Notes: generated by a model not told the origin, from the letters alone. Counted from the first letter of the stretch, positions 32,510 to 41,341 are shown. The stretch is DNA of 64,000 nt from Caballeronia glathei (GCF_000698595.1 NZ_JFHC01000044.1:1-64000), one strand, 5' to 3'. A program made the numbers and translations.

Positions 32510-33520
32510 ATGATTCCCTTCGAAACGCCCGCTCCGCCCGCGAGCGCGTCGCCAGATGCCGCCCCGGTCCTCACCGTGCCCGCCGATGCGCCGTTCTTCA
32601 TCGTGATGAACGCAGGATCTGGCCGCATGCAGACCGACGAGACGCGCGCCATCCTCGATCGGGAACTCGGCGGCAACGGACGCCGCTACGAACTGCGCCT
32701 CGTCGAGAATCCCGCGCTGCTCGGCGACGTCGCCCGCGAGGCCGTCGAGGACGCGATCGCGCAAGGCGGCGTCGTGGTCGGCGCGGGCGGCGACGGCACG
32801 CTGTGCGCGGTCGCGCAGGCGACGCTCGGCAGCGGCTGCCCGTTCGCGGTGCTGCCGCGCGGCACGTTCAACTACTTCAGCCGCGACCACGGCATCCCGT
32901 CCGGTCTCGAAGCATCGACCCGGCTCCTGCTCACGGCGCGCGCGTTTCCGGTGCAGGTCGGCGTGGTCAACGGGCGCATGTTTCTCGTCAACGCGAGCCT
33001 CGGCCTCTATCCGAAGCTGCTCGAAGACCGCGAAGCCTACAAGCGGCAGTTCGGCCGCAGCCGCGTGATCGCGCTGTGGTCGGCGGCGGTCACGCTGTTG
33101 CGGCCTCACCGCCACTTGCGCCTCCATATCGAGCACGAAGGCAGCACGCGCGAGATCCGCACTTCCACGCTCTTCGTCGGCAACAACCGGCTGCAGCTCG
33201 AGCAGATCGGCATGAAGGAGGCGCCGCTGCTGGAACAGGGCTTGCTGGTCGCCATCGCGCCGCGCGCGATCGGGCGGCTCGCGCAGATCCTGCTGTCGTT
33301 GCGCGGCGCGGCGGGCAGGATGAGCGACGCCGGCAACGTCATGAGCTTCGCGTTCAGGAGCATCACGGTGACGCGGCCGGGCAGGCGCCGCCGCCCGGTG
33401 AAGATCGCAACGGATGGCGAAGTGACCCGGCTCGACATGCCGCTCGAATTCCATGTCGCGCCCGAACCGCTCTTCCTGCTCAAGCCGGAGCCCGAAGTGG
33501 CCCTTGCCAATCGCTCATGA
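32510..33520 (+). CDS. Diacylglycerol kinase-like lipid kinase (DAGK_cat domain)
   Basis: This 336-residue protein has the diacylglycerol/sphingosine kinase catalytic fold. It shows FFIVMNAGSGR at the N-terminus, the nucleotide motif VVGAGGDGTLCAVAQA near residues 85-100, and LPRGTFNYFSRDHGIP. It probably phosphorylates a membrane lipid such as diacylglycerol at the cytoplasmic face. AAGGAGC precedes the ATG at 32510. Its stop overlaps the start of the metallophosphoesterase gene by ATGA, and that gene overlaps a PAP2 phosphatase gene in the same way, so all three are translationally coupled. Confidence 0.87.
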   Translation: MIPFETPAPPASASPDAAPVLTVPADAPFFIVMNAGSGRMQTDETRAILDRELGGNGRRYELRLVENPALLGDVAREAVEDAIAQGGVVVGAGGDGTLCAVAQATLGSGCPFAVLPRGTFNYFSRDHGIPSGLEASTRLLLTARAFPVQVGVVNGRMFLVNASLGLYPKLLEDREAYKRQFGRSRVIALWSAAVTLLRPHRHLRLHIEHEGSTREIRTSTLFVGNNRLQLEQIGMKEAPLLEQGLLVAIAPRAIGRLAQILLSLRGAAGRMSDAGNVMSFAFRSITVTRPGRRRRPVKIATDGEVTRLDMPLEFHVAPEPLFLLKPEPEVALANRS

Positions 33521-34353
33521 CGCTGCTGCTCCAGATCTCCGATCCGCATTTCGGCACCGAGCGCGCGGCTGTCGTCGAGGCGCTCCTGCGTTTCGCAGAC
33601 GCAATGGCGCCAGACCTCGTCGTGATGTCCGGCGACCTGACGCAGCGCGCGCGCCGCGGCCAGTTCCGTGCGGCGCGCGCGTTCGTCGACCGGCTCGGCA
33701 GGACGCCCACGCTCGTCATCCCCGGCAATCACGACATCCCGCTTTTCAATCCGTTCGCGCGGCTCGTCGATCCGTACGCGAACCATCGGCGCGCGTTCGG
33801 CCCGGATCTCGAACCCGTGTTCGAGTCGCCCGAACTGCTCGTGATCGGGATCAACACGACGCGGCCGTATCGCCACAAGGACGGCGAGGTATCGATGCAG
33901 CAGGTGAAGCGCGTGGCCGAGCGGCTCGAACGCGCGAGCCCCGCGCAGTTGCGCGTGGTGGTCGCGCATCAGCCGGTGGCCGTGACGCGCGCGCAGGACG
34001 AAGCCAACCTGCTGCACGGACACGCGCGCGCGGTGCAGCGCTGGGCCCGCGCGGGCGCGGACCTCATCGCGGGCGGCCACATCCATCTGCCGTACGTGCT
34101 GCCGCTGCACGACACGTTCGCCAACCTGCCGCGCCGCATGTGGGCGGTGCAGGCGGGCACGGCGCTCTCGACGCGCCTGCGCGGCGAGATCAACAACTCC
34201 GTGAACCTGATCCGCTACGAGGCCGGCATGCCGGGGCCGCGGCGGGCCGTCGTGGAGCGCTGGGACTATTCGGAGACGAGCGCGGCGTTCGGGCGCGTGA
34301 CGCATCACGAGCTCGTTTTCGAAGCGGCGCAGCCAGTGTGCGCCACGCCATGA
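33517..34353 (+). CDS. Calcineurin-like metallophosphoesterase
   Basis: This 278-residue enzyme has the full metallophosphoesterase motif set: ISDPHFG (metal ligands D and H), VVMSGDLTQRA, VIPGNHDIP, VVAHQPV and AGGHIHLPY. It may act on a phospholipid head group, nucleotide or cyclic nucleotide. The operon context with a lipid kinase and a PAP2 phosphatase favours a lipid or lipid-linked phosphate, but this is inference. Start and stop overlap its neighbours by ATGA on both sides. Confidence 0.9.
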   Translation: MTLLLQISDPHFGTERAAVVEALLRFADAMAPDLVVMSGDLTQRARRGQFRAARAFVDRLGRTPTLVIPGNHDIPLFNPFARLVDPYANHRRAFGPDLEPVFESPELLVIGINTTRPYRHKDGEVSMQQVKRVAERLERASPAQLRVVVAHQPVAVTRAQDEANLLHGHARAVQRWARAGADLIAGGHIHLPYVLPLHDTFANLPRRMWAVQAGTALSTRLRGEINNSVNLIRYEAGMPGPRRAVVERWDYSETSAAFGRVTHHELVFEAAQPVCATP

Positions 34354-35171
34354 GCGCCGCCGATCCCTACGCGATCGCGCGTTTCGCGGGCGAATACGCG
34401 CTCGCCGGCTTCTTCATGCTGCTCTTCGCGCTGCTGCTGATCGTGCCGGCCGCATGGCGGTTCGCGCAGCGGCACGGCGTGCCGCGCGAGGAAAGCGGCC
34501 TGTCCCCGGACACGCTGCTCCTCGTGCACCTCGTACTGAGTTTCGCGCTGATCGCAGGGGCGGGCGCGCTCTTCGCCGCGATCGCCGACGAACTCGGCGC
34601 GGAAGAAGAGCTTGGCGCGATCGATCAGGCTTTCTCCGACGCGCTCGCGCGGTCGGTTCCGCCCGGCGTGATCCGCGCGTTCGCGTGGCTCACCCATCTC
34701 GGCGATCCGTGGCTGCTCGCGGTGTGGTGCGTCGGCGGCGCGCTGGTGCTGTGGGGCCGGGGCCGGCGCCTGCTCGCGTTCGGGCTCGTGCTCGCGATCG
34801 CGGGCAACGGCATGCTCAACACGACGCTTAAAGCGATCTTCGAGCGCGTGCGCCCGGTCCACGACCAGGCCATCGCCACCGCCGCCGGCTGGAGCTTTCC
34901 GAGCGGCCACACGTCGGGTTCGCTCGTGACCTACGGGATGATCGCGTATGTGCTGGTGCGCACGCTTCCCGCGCGCTGGCATCTGCCGGCCGTGCTCGCG
35001 GCGACGGCCGTCGCGTTCACGACCGCATGCAGCCGCGTGTTCCTGCGCGTGCATTTCGCAAGCGACGTGCTGGCCGGGTTCGCATCGGGCACCGCGTGGC
35101 TGGTCGCGTGCATCCTGAGCATCGAACTCACGCGCTATTACCGGCACCGGCGCCGTCACCGGCAGGCCTAG
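34350..35171 (+). CDS. PAP2-family membrane phosphatase
   Basis: This 273-residue membrane protein has about six helices and the three PAP2 phosphatase motifs: KAIFERVRP, SFPSGHTSG and SRVFLRVHFASD. The family removes phosphate from lipid phosphates such as phosphatidic acid or undecaprenyl pyrophosphate. Together with the upstream kinase it could form a phosphorylation/dephosphorylation pair for membrane lipids. Its 3' end shares the CTAG stop palindrome with the convergent PPC-domain gene. Confidence 0.9.
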   Translation: MSAADPYAIARFAGEYALAGFFMLLFALLLIVPAAWRFAQRHGVPREESGLSPDTLLLVHLVLSFALIAGAGALFAAIADELGAEEELGAIDQAFSDALARSVPPGVIRAFAWLTHLGDPWLLAVWCVGGALVLWGRGRRLLAFGLVLAIAGNGMLNTTLKAIFERVRPVHDQAIATAAGWSFPSGHTSGSLVTYGMIAYVLVRTLPARWHLPAVLAATAVAFTTACSRVFLRVHFASDVLAGFASGTAWLVACILSIELTRYYRHRRRHRQA

Positions 35172-35563
35172 CGCGGCCGCACGACGAGTTCGGGAAAGCC
35201 CGAGCGCGGATCGGTCTCGCGCGAGAACCGGAATCCGGGCAGGCTCGCGATCAGGACCTCGGCCGTCGTGCGCACGATGCAGCCCTTCGCGACATGGCCG
35301 CCGAAGACGCGCCCGTCGCGATCGGAGACGCTCATGTGCAGGTGCGCGCCGTCGGCCGAGAGCGAGCCCGCGAGCGTCAGGATTTCGAGGTCGCCGCGCA
35401 GCTCGGCGGGTCGATCGACGCCCGCGTAGCGCAACTGCGCGACGCTCAGGCTGCCGATGCCCTGAAGCACGAAAGCGGCCGGCAGCGCGTGTGCGCGGAC
35501 GGCGTCTTCGAGCGCCGCGCGCAGGTCGTCGCCGGGAATGAGGCGCAGGGGTAGCGTTTGCAT
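35168..35563 (-). CDS. PPC/DUF296 domain protein
   Basis: This 131-residue stand-alone PPC (DUF296) domain contains GDDLRAALEDAVRAHALPAAFV, QGIGSLSVAQLRYAG, the metal-type HLHMSVSD and FGGHVAKGCIVRTTAEV. In bacteria these proteins form trimers of unknown role; in plants the same domain accompanies AT-hooks. The stop codon overlaps that of the PAP2 gene by a shared CTAG, so the two transcripts run into each other. Confidence 0.87.
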   Translation of the reverse strand: MQTLPLRLIPGDDLRAALEDAVRAHALPAAFVLQGIGSLSVAQLRYAGVDRPAELRGDLEILTLAGSLSADGAHLHMSVSDRDGRVFGGHVAKGCIVRTTAEVLIASLPGFRFSRETDPRSGFPELVVRPR

Positions 35564-35694
35564 GGCGTGGTTCGGGTCAGCGCGGCTCGGGTGCCGCTTG
35601 GCGCAAGACTACACGCATGGAGGGCGCAATGGCATGATGTGCGCGCACGCGGCGTCCCCGCCGCGCCGACTCAACCCGCTTCCCCGGAGACGCC

Positions 35695-36084
35695 ATGAGC
35701 TTCGAACTGACGGTTCTTGCCTGGACGCTGGTGCTTGCCCTCGTGCAGGTGCTCCTGCCCGCGGTGCTGCGCGACGCCGAAACGGGGATCGGCTACAACG
35801 CCGGCCCGCGCGACGAACCCGCGCCGCCGCCCGGGAAGCTCACGGGCCGCCTGATGCGCGCGCAGAGCAACCTCTTCGAGACGCTGCCGGTATTCGCCGC
35901 TGCGGTGCTGATCGCGCATGTCGCGGGCCGCGAGGGTACGCTCACGCACTGGGGCGTGCTGCTCTATTTCGCCGCACGCCTGATCTACGTGCCGCTCTAC
36001 GCGGCGGGCGTGCCGTTCATCCGCTCGCTCGTCTGGCTGGTGTCGCTGGCGGGCATCATCCTCGTGCTGATTCCAATCGTCTGA
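35695..36084 (+). CDS. MAPEG family membrane protein
   Basis: This 129-residue protein has four hydrophobic helices and the MAPEG-type segments LTGRLMRAQSNLFETLPVFAA and LLYFAARLIYVPLYAAGVPF. Bacterial MAPEG proteins resemble microsomal glutathione transferases, though many lack proven activity. CGGAGACGCC precedes the ATG. The carboxylesterase gene follows 19 bases after the stop and is probably co-transcribed. Confidence 0.85.
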   Translation: MSFELTVLAWTLVLALVQVLLPAVLRDAETGIGYNAGPRDEPAPPPGKLTGRLMRAQSNLFETLPVFAAAVLIAHVAGREGTLTHWGVLLYFAARLIYVPLYAAGVPFIRSLVWLVSLAGIILVLIPIV

Positions 36085-36103
36085 AAACCACGGAGCTTCA
36101 AAC

Positions 36104-36784
36104 ATGACCGATCAAGAGCCGGCGATCGAAATCGAAACCGCCCCCGATCCCGAGTTCGCCGTGATCCTGATGCACGGCCTCGGCGCCGATGCCAACGACT
36201 TCGTGCCGCTCGTGCCGGAGTTGCGCCTGCAGGATGGGCCCGCCGTGCGCTTCGTGTTTCCGAACGCGTCGGCCATTCCCGTCACGGCCAACAACGGCTA
36301 CGTGATGCGCGCGTGGTACGACATCCTGTCGTTCGAAGGCATCAACCGGCGCGTCGACGAAGCGGGAATCGAGGCGTCGTGCGCGGCGATCCGGCGCCTG
36401 ATCGCGCAGCAGAACGAGCGTGGCATTCCGTCCGAACGCGTGTTTCTCGCAGGCTTTTCGCAGGGCGGAGCGATGACGTACACCGCGGGTTTCACTCATC
36501 CCGACCGGCTCGCGGGGCTGATCGTGCTGTCGGGCTACGTGCCGTCGCAGGGCCTGATCGACGCGGGCTTCAGCGAGGCGAACCGCGACACGCCGGTCTT
36601 CGCCGCGCACGGCACGTTCGACGACGTCCTGCCGATCCGCCTCGGCGAAGAGGCGCGCGACTTCGCGCGGAGCAAGGGAAGTCCGCTCGACTGGAGCACG
36701 TACCCGATGCCGCATTCGGTGTGCATCGAAGAGATCGAGGCGTTGCGCGCCTGGCTCTCCGCGCGGCTGGCCGAGGCTTCCTGA
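36104..36784 (+). CDS. Carboxylesterase / phospholipase-type alpha/beta hydrolase
   Basis: This 226-residue serine hydrolase is of the acyl-protein thioesterase/carboxylesterase group. It shows VILMHGLGADANDFVPL near the N-terminus, the nucleophile elbow VFLAGFSQGGAMTY, an acid in FAAHGTFDDVLP and the base in YPMPHSVC. It is predicted to be cytoplasmic and to hydrolyse short acyl esters or thioesters. The gene follows the MAPEG gene closely and converges with the nucleoside hydrolase gene. Confidence 0.9.
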   Translation: MTDQEPAIEIETAPDPEFAVILMHGLGADANDFVPLVPELRLQDGPAVRFVFPNASAIPVTANNGYVMRAWYDILSFEGINRRVDEAGIEASCAAIRRLIAQQNERGIPSERVFLAGFSQGGAMTYTAGFTHPDRLAGLIVLSGYVPSQGLIDAGFSEANRDTPVFAAHGTFDDVLPIRLGEEARDFARSKGSPLDWSTYPMPHSVCIEEIEALRAWLSARLAEAS

Positions 36785-36797
36785 GGTTCCGCGGCGC

Positions 36798-37766
36798 CTA
36801 GGCGGCTGCTCCGCACAGGGTCTTGTCGAACAGTTCGAGCACCGCGGGCGCATCGACGCCGATGCACGCGCGGCACGCCGGACGGCCGTCCCAGTCAGGC
36901 GCGGGCGCCGACATGCCGAGCGGCTTCTGGATGGTCTGGCCTGCCGCGATGCCGCCCGTCACGACCCGCACGGGGCCGCTGCGCGTTCTGTAGAGGTGCG
37001 GCGCGAGCAGATACGCCGCGGCCGAATAGTCGTGCACGTAGATGCCGCCACGCCGTCCGGTCTGCTCGTGAAATGCTTCGTAGTGACGCGACACGTCCCA
37101 CACGAAACGCCCCGCGACGCCTGCGCGATCACGGATCGAGGCGAGGAATTCCGTCGTCATGACCGTGTCGTGCGTGACGTCGAGCCCGACGATCGAGAGC
37201 GTCCACGGCGCGCCGAACACGATGTCGGCGGCGTCGGGGTCGCAATGGATGTTCGCCTCGGCGGCGGGCGTCACGTTGCCGAGCACGCCGTTGAAGCCGA
37301 ACGCGCCGCCCATGACCACCACCTCCCTGACGAGGCCGGCGATGCCGGGATCGTCGGCGAGCGCGAGGGCCAGATTGGTCAGCGGGCCGACGGCGAGCAG
37401 CGTCACTTCGCCGGGATGCGCGCGCACGGTGTCGATGATGAAGCGATGCGCGGGGCGCGGGTCGGGCACGGCGTGCGCCGGCCGTTCCGGCGCGACGTTG
37501 CCGAGGCCGTCGTCGCCGTGGATCCAGCCGGCCGGCACGGGCACGGCGCGCCTGAGCGGCGCGGCGGCACCGCGCGCCACCGGCACGCCGGGCGCGAAGC
37601 GCGAGGCCAGATAGAGCGCGTTGTCCGTGGTGGTATCGATCGTCGCGTTGCCGAACACGCTCGTGATGCCGAGCAGTTCGATGTCCGGATGGAGCGCCTG
37701 GAAGACGAGTGCGATGGCGTCGTCGATGCCGGGGTCTGTGTCGTAGATGACTTTGTGAAGGCTCAT
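36798..37766 (-). CDS. Inosine-uridine-preferring nucleoside hydrolase family protein
   Basis: This 322-residue hydrolase has the N-terminal calcium-binding signature IYDTDPGIDDAIAL, followed by VTLLAVGPLTNLALAL and, near the C-terminus, VHDYSAAAYLLAP. Such enzymes cleave nucleosides to ribose and base. It is the second gene of a coupled pair: its ATG overlaps the TGA of the cytidine deaminase gene (ATGA). Together they suggest salvage of pyrimidine nucleosides, with deamination first and then hydrolysis. Confidence 0.91.
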   Translation of the reverse strand: MSLHKVIYDTDPGIDDAIALVFQALHPDIELLGITSVFGNATIDTTTDNALYLASRFAPGVPVARGAAAPLRRAVPVPAGWIHGDDGLGNVAPERPAHAVPDPRPAHRFIIDTVRAHPGEVTLLAVGPLTNLALALADDPGIAGLVREVVVMGGAFGFNGVLGNVTPAAEANIHCDPDAADIVFGAPWTLSIVGLDVTHDTVMTTEFLASIRDRAGVAGRFVWDVSRHYEAFHEQTGRRGGIYVHDYSAAAYLLAPHLYRTRSGPVRVVTGGIAAGQTIQKPLGMSAPAPDWDGRPACRACIGVDAPAVLELFDKTLCGAAA

Positions 37767-38173
37767 AGCTGGAATGCGTCGGGGAGCTGCGCTGCCGCCG
37801 TCGTGTCGCGCGTGGCGCCGCGCAGGTTGCCGAGGCGAATGCGCAACCCGGGCCCGCCGAGTTCCAGTATCACCTGACGGCACGCGCCGCACGGCGAGAT
37901 GGGGCCGTCCGTGTCGCCGACCACTGCGAGCGCGGCGAAATCGCCGCGTTTGCAGCCCGCCGCGATCGCGCTGAAGAACGCGGTGCGCTCGGCGCAATTG
38001 CACAGGCCGTAGGAGGCGTTCTCGACATTGCAGCCGGGAAAGACGCGCCCGTCGTTCGTCAGCAGCGCGGCTCCGACCCTGAAGTTCGAATAGGGCGCGT
38101 AGGCTGGCTCGCGTGCGGCTTTCGCGCGCTCGAAGAGATCGTCGAGTGTCATGAAGTGCGGGGTCGCCAACAT
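37763..38173 (-). CDS. cdd: Cytidine deaminase
   Basis: This 136-residue cytidine deaminase has the substrate loop VGAALLTNDGRVFPGCNVENASYG, the catalytic CNCAERTAFFSAI (zinc cysteine and proton-shuttling glutamate) and the second zinc motif PCGACRQ. It converts cytidine or deoxycytidine to uridine forms in salvage. The ATG at 38173 is preceded by GGAG; another ATG seven codons downstream is possible. It is coupled by ATGA overlap to the nucleoside hydrolase gene downstream. Confidence 0.92.
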   Translation of the reverse strand: MLATPHFMTLDDLFERAKAAREPAYAPYSNFRVGAALLTNDGRVFPGCNVENASYGLCNCAERTAFFSAIAAGCKRGDFAALAVVGDTDGPISPCGACRQVILELGGPGLRIRLGNLRGATRDTTAAAQLPDAFQL

Positions 38174-38403
38174 TGGGCTCCGGCGGGGAAGGTCTCGCCA
38201 CTCGCGCCGCGATGACGAGCGCCACGCGGCGACTGGCGGGGCGCGAGGCCGGCCTTCAGGCGGGCCTTGTGTGGGCGAGCGATCGCTTCATCGTATCTTC
38301 AACTACACAGAACTACAACAACGCAAATTTATGCAACACTTTGACGTGACATTTTGATGAAGATGGCGCTACAGTTGACGCAGAATAAGAAGGAAGCGGC
38401 GCC

Positions 38404-40077
38404 ATGTTGATCCTGTTGAACATCCTGTCGGGCGTGGCATTGCTCGTGTGGGGCACCCACATTGTGCGAACCGGCATCCTGCGCGTGTTCGGCGCGGAGT
38501 TGCGGCGCGTGCTCGGGCGCAGCGCGAACAGCCGGTTGCGGGCCTTCGGGGCAGGCCTGTGCGTGACGAGCCTCGTGCAAAGCAGCAACGCGACCGCGGT
38601 GCTGGCGTCGTCGTTCGCGGCGCAAGGTCTGCTGCTGCTCGCGCCGGGGCTGGCCATCATGCTCGGTGCCGACGTCGGCACGGCGCTCATGGCGCGCGTG
38701 CTGACATTCGATCTGTCCTGGCTCTCGCCCATCCTGCTGCTCGGCGGCGTGGTCCTCTTTCTCACCTGCAAGCAGAACCGCGCGGGGCAGATCGGGCGCG
38801 CGGTGATCGGCCTCGGCCTCATCCTGCTCGCGCTGCATTTGATCGTCGAGGCGGCGCAGCCGGTGATGCAGGGCGAGGGCATCAAGGTCCTGTTCGGCAC
38901 GCTGACCGGCGACTCGATGCTCGACACGCTCGTGGGCGCCGCTTTCGCGATGCTCTCGTACTCGAGCCTCGCCGCCATCCTGCTGACGGCCACGCTCGCC
39001 GCTTCGGGCGTGATCTCACTGAAGGTGGCCGTGTGCCTCGTGGTCGGCGCGAATCTCGGCAGCGGCTTTCTCGCGGCGATCGGCACGCTCGGGCAGAACG
39101 CGGCGGGCCGGCGGCTCGCGCTCGGCAGCCTCTTTTTCAAGCTCGCGGGCGCGCTGCTCGTGCTGCCGTTCGCGCCGTACATCGCGCGCGGGCTTTCGTT
39201 TCTGATCGCGAATCCGCGCGAGTCGGTGGTCACGTTTCACCTGCTCTACAACACGCTGCGCTGCCTCGCCTCCATGCCGCTCATCGATGCGGTCGCGCGC
39301 CTGTGCCATCGCATGCTGCCCGATCGCGCCGACGCGAATCCCGAACTGCGCCCGCTCTATCTCGACCCGGGCGCGCTGTCCACGCCCACGCTGGCGCTTG
39401 CGAACGCGGCGCGCGAAGCGCTCAGGATCGGCGACATCATCCGCACGATGCTCGACAACGTGCTCGAACTGATGCGCACGAACAACGCGGAGCAGGCGCG
39501 CGCGACGATTCGCCTGGACGACGACGTCGATCAGCTCTACACGGCGGTGAAGATCTATCTGGCGCGCATCTCGCGCGAGCAGCTCGACGAAGCCGACAGC
39601 CGCCGCTGGACCGACATCATCACGCTCACCATCAACCTCGAACATGCGGGGGATATCGTCGAGCGCGTGGTGACCAACATTCAGGAGAAGAAGATCCTGC
39701 ACCGGCTGCAGTTCTCGCCGGCGGGCCTTGGCGAACTGGAGGACCTGCACGCGCGCGTGGTCGCGAATCTGCAGCTCGGCCTGAGCGTGTTCCTCAACAG
39801 CGACCTGAAGAGCGCCGAGCGGCTGCTCGCGGAGAAGGAGCGTTTTCGCGATCTCGAACGCAGCTATTCGTACCTGCATCTCGACCGGCTTGCGGGCCAG
39901 AGCCAGCGCAGCCTCGAAACCAGCGCGCTGCATCTCGACATCATCAGCGACCTGAAGCGGCTCAACTCGCTGTTCTGCTCGACCGCGTATCCGGTTCTCG
40001 ACGCCGCGGGCGCCCTGCGCGACACGCGCCTGCGCCGTCGCGTGCTGGATGCGACCTACGGCAAGGATGCGGCTTAG
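38404..40077 (+). CDS. Na/Pi cotransporter family protein with PhoU-like tail
   Basis: This 557-residue protein has an N-terminal NptA/type II phosphate cotransporter membrane part (about 1-310) and a C-terminal PhoU-like helical domain (about 340-545). The first repeat carries the hallmark SLVQSSNATAV. The second repeat position reads MLSYSSLAAIL, lacking the usual glutamine. The family takes up phosphate with sodium or exports it. AAGGAAG precedes the ATG. The 230-base upstream gap is AT-rich and holds the promoter. It converges with the DeoR gene. Confidence 0.9.
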   Translation: MLILLNILSGVALLVWGTHIVRTGILRVFGAELRRVLGRSANSRLRAFGAGLCVTSLVQSSNATAVLASSFAAQGLLLLAPGLAIMLGADVGTALMARVLTFDLSWLSPILLLGGVVLFLTCKQNRAGQIGRAVIGLGLILLALHLIVEAAQPVMQGEGIKVLFGTLTGDSMLDTLVGAAFAMLSYSSLAAILLTATLAASGVISLKVAVCLVVGANLGSGFLAAIGTLGQNAAGRRLALGSLFFKLAGALLVLPFAPYIARGLSFLIANPRESVVTFHLLYNTLRCLASMPLIDAVARLCHRMLPDRADANPELRPLYLDPGALSTPTLALANAAREALRIGDIIRTMLDNVLELMRTNNAEQARATIRLDDDVDQLYTAVKIYLARISREQLDEADSRRWTDIITLTINLEHAGDIVERVVTNIQEKKILHRLQFSPAGLGELEDLHARVVANLQLGLSVFLNSDLKSAERLLAEKERFRDLERSYSYLHLDRLAGQSQRSLETSALHLDIISDLKRLNSLFCSTAYPVLDAAGALRDTRLRRRVLDATYGKDAA

Positions 40078-40081
40078 GGCG

Positions 40082-40135
40082 CAGGCGGGAACCAACGGGA
40101 GTCAGGCGGGAACCAGGCGGGGAGTCAGGCGAGAA
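40082..40135. repeat. Short imperfect tandem repeats between convergent genes
   Basis: CAGGCGGGAACCA occurs at 40082-40094 and 40103-40115, and a shortened CAGGCGAGAA begins at 40126 inside the end of the DeoR gene, with periods of 21 and 23 bases. It looks like a small replication-slippage array. Confidence 0.55.
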
Positions 40136-40895
40136 TTACCTTCGGCAGCTTCTTCCTGAGTGCCCGCAAGGCGGCAGTCTCGGCGCCGTTCCTGTTCGTG
40201 ACGAGCGTATCCACGCGGTTCACCGGGCAGAACGCGATCCGGCTGCACTGTCCGAGCTTGCTGTAGTCCGCGAGAATCACCACGCGCTCCGCGTTGGTCA
40301 CCATCGCGCGCGCGACTTCGGTTTCGGCGTGATCGAAGCTGGTCGCGCCGTGCCGGTGATCGATCGCCACCGGCGAAAGCAGCGCGAGGTCGGCGTGATA
40401 GCGCTGGATCTCCGCGACCGTCGTGCCGCCGACCGTGGCGAGCGCACGGTCGCTCACCGATCCGCCGAGGAGGATCACTTCGTTCGATGCCTCGCCCTTG
40501 TCCGATGCCGCGCGCATCTTTTGCGCGACGTCGATGGAGTTGGTGATGACCGTGAGATTGCCGAGCCTCGCGAGTTCTTCCGCGAGGATGGAGGTGGTGG
40601 TGCCGGCGTCGATGAAAATGATCTGGCCGCTTTTCACGAGCGCGGTGGCCGCGCGCGCGATCGAGCGTTTCGCCTTCACGCGTGTATGGCTGCGCTCCGT
40701 GATCGGCGCTTCGTCCGCGGGGTGGGTTGCGCCCCCATGCACGCGCCGCAGTTCACCGAGCGCTTCCAGATCCACCAGATCGCGCCGCACCGTCTCGCGC
40801 GAGACGCCGAGTTCCGCCATGATGCGCTCCGTCGACACGCGGCCGAGCGTGGCGAGTATCGCGCGAATCCTCTGATGACGGTCTTCCTGCCACAT
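40125..40895 (-). CDS. DeoR/GlpR-family transcriptional regulator
   Basis: This 256-residue regulator has the DeoR helix-turn-helix (RHQRIRAILATLGRVSTERI then GVSRETVRRDLVDLEALGELRRVHGGA). The sugar-phosphate-sensing DeoRC domain follows (about 80-250), with IIFIDAGTTTSILAEEL and VILADYSKLGQ. The ATG at 40895, giving MWQEDRHQRI, fits family starts better than two upstream ATGs. It diverges from a four-gene ABC importer and probably controls it, which would suggest a phosphorylated sugar or polyol as effector. Confidence 0.87.
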   Translation of the reverse strand: MWQEDRHQRIRAILATLGRVSTERIMAELGVSRETVRRDLVDLEALGELRRVHGGATHPADEAPITERSHTRVKAKRSIARAATALVKSGQIIFIDAGTTTSILAEELARLGNLTVITNSIDVAQKMRAASDKGEASNEVILLGGSVSDRALATVGGTTVAEIQRYHADLALLSPVAIDHRHGATSFDHAETEVARAMVTNAERVVILADYSKLGQCSRIAFCPVNRVDTLVTNRNGAETAALRALRKKLPKVILA

Positions 40896-41153
40896 GCGGT
40901 GAGTCCGGTGAGGATGGGGGTGCAAGGGGCGGTGTGTCATCGATGTGTCATGTTTCTGCACGAGCATCGCGCGTCACGCCGCTCGAAAAGCTTAGCAAGA
41001 CCCGCCGCGCGGATGTTGTAATTTTTTGGATACTTGCGAATTTGAGTATTTGAACTTAGTCTGCGTGGCAGCGAACGGGCAGTTCCTCCGGCGCTGCCCG
41101 CCGGCATGTCGGGCGCGCCGCATTTCCACGGATGCCCGCCGTTCACGTTCAAC

Positions 41154-41199
41154 GCTTTCTCTTCGCTTTACTGAAGCTTTCCATACCGATGAAAGCTTC
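41154..41199. promoter_or_regulatory. Candidate DeoR operator array
   Basis: GCTTT occurs at 41154, 41165 and 41176, exactly 11 bases apart. The last copy belongs to GAAGCTTTC (41173-41181), which is an exact inverted repeat of GAAAGCTTC (41191-41199). The array lies between the divergent DeoR gene and the binding-protein gene. DeoR-family repressors bind such repeats; this is inferred. Confidence 0.6.
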
Positions 41200-41341
41200 G
41201 TTGCCGTCGTCATTGTTCGTAAGTATTCGGCTGGTATGGTCGTGTGCGGCGCGCCTCCGGGCGGTGCCGGACCGCTGCGCCGCAAGCAGTGCAGTGCGCA
41301 TTTCCCCCAAAACGCAGGCACGTCAGGCAAGGATGAAAACC

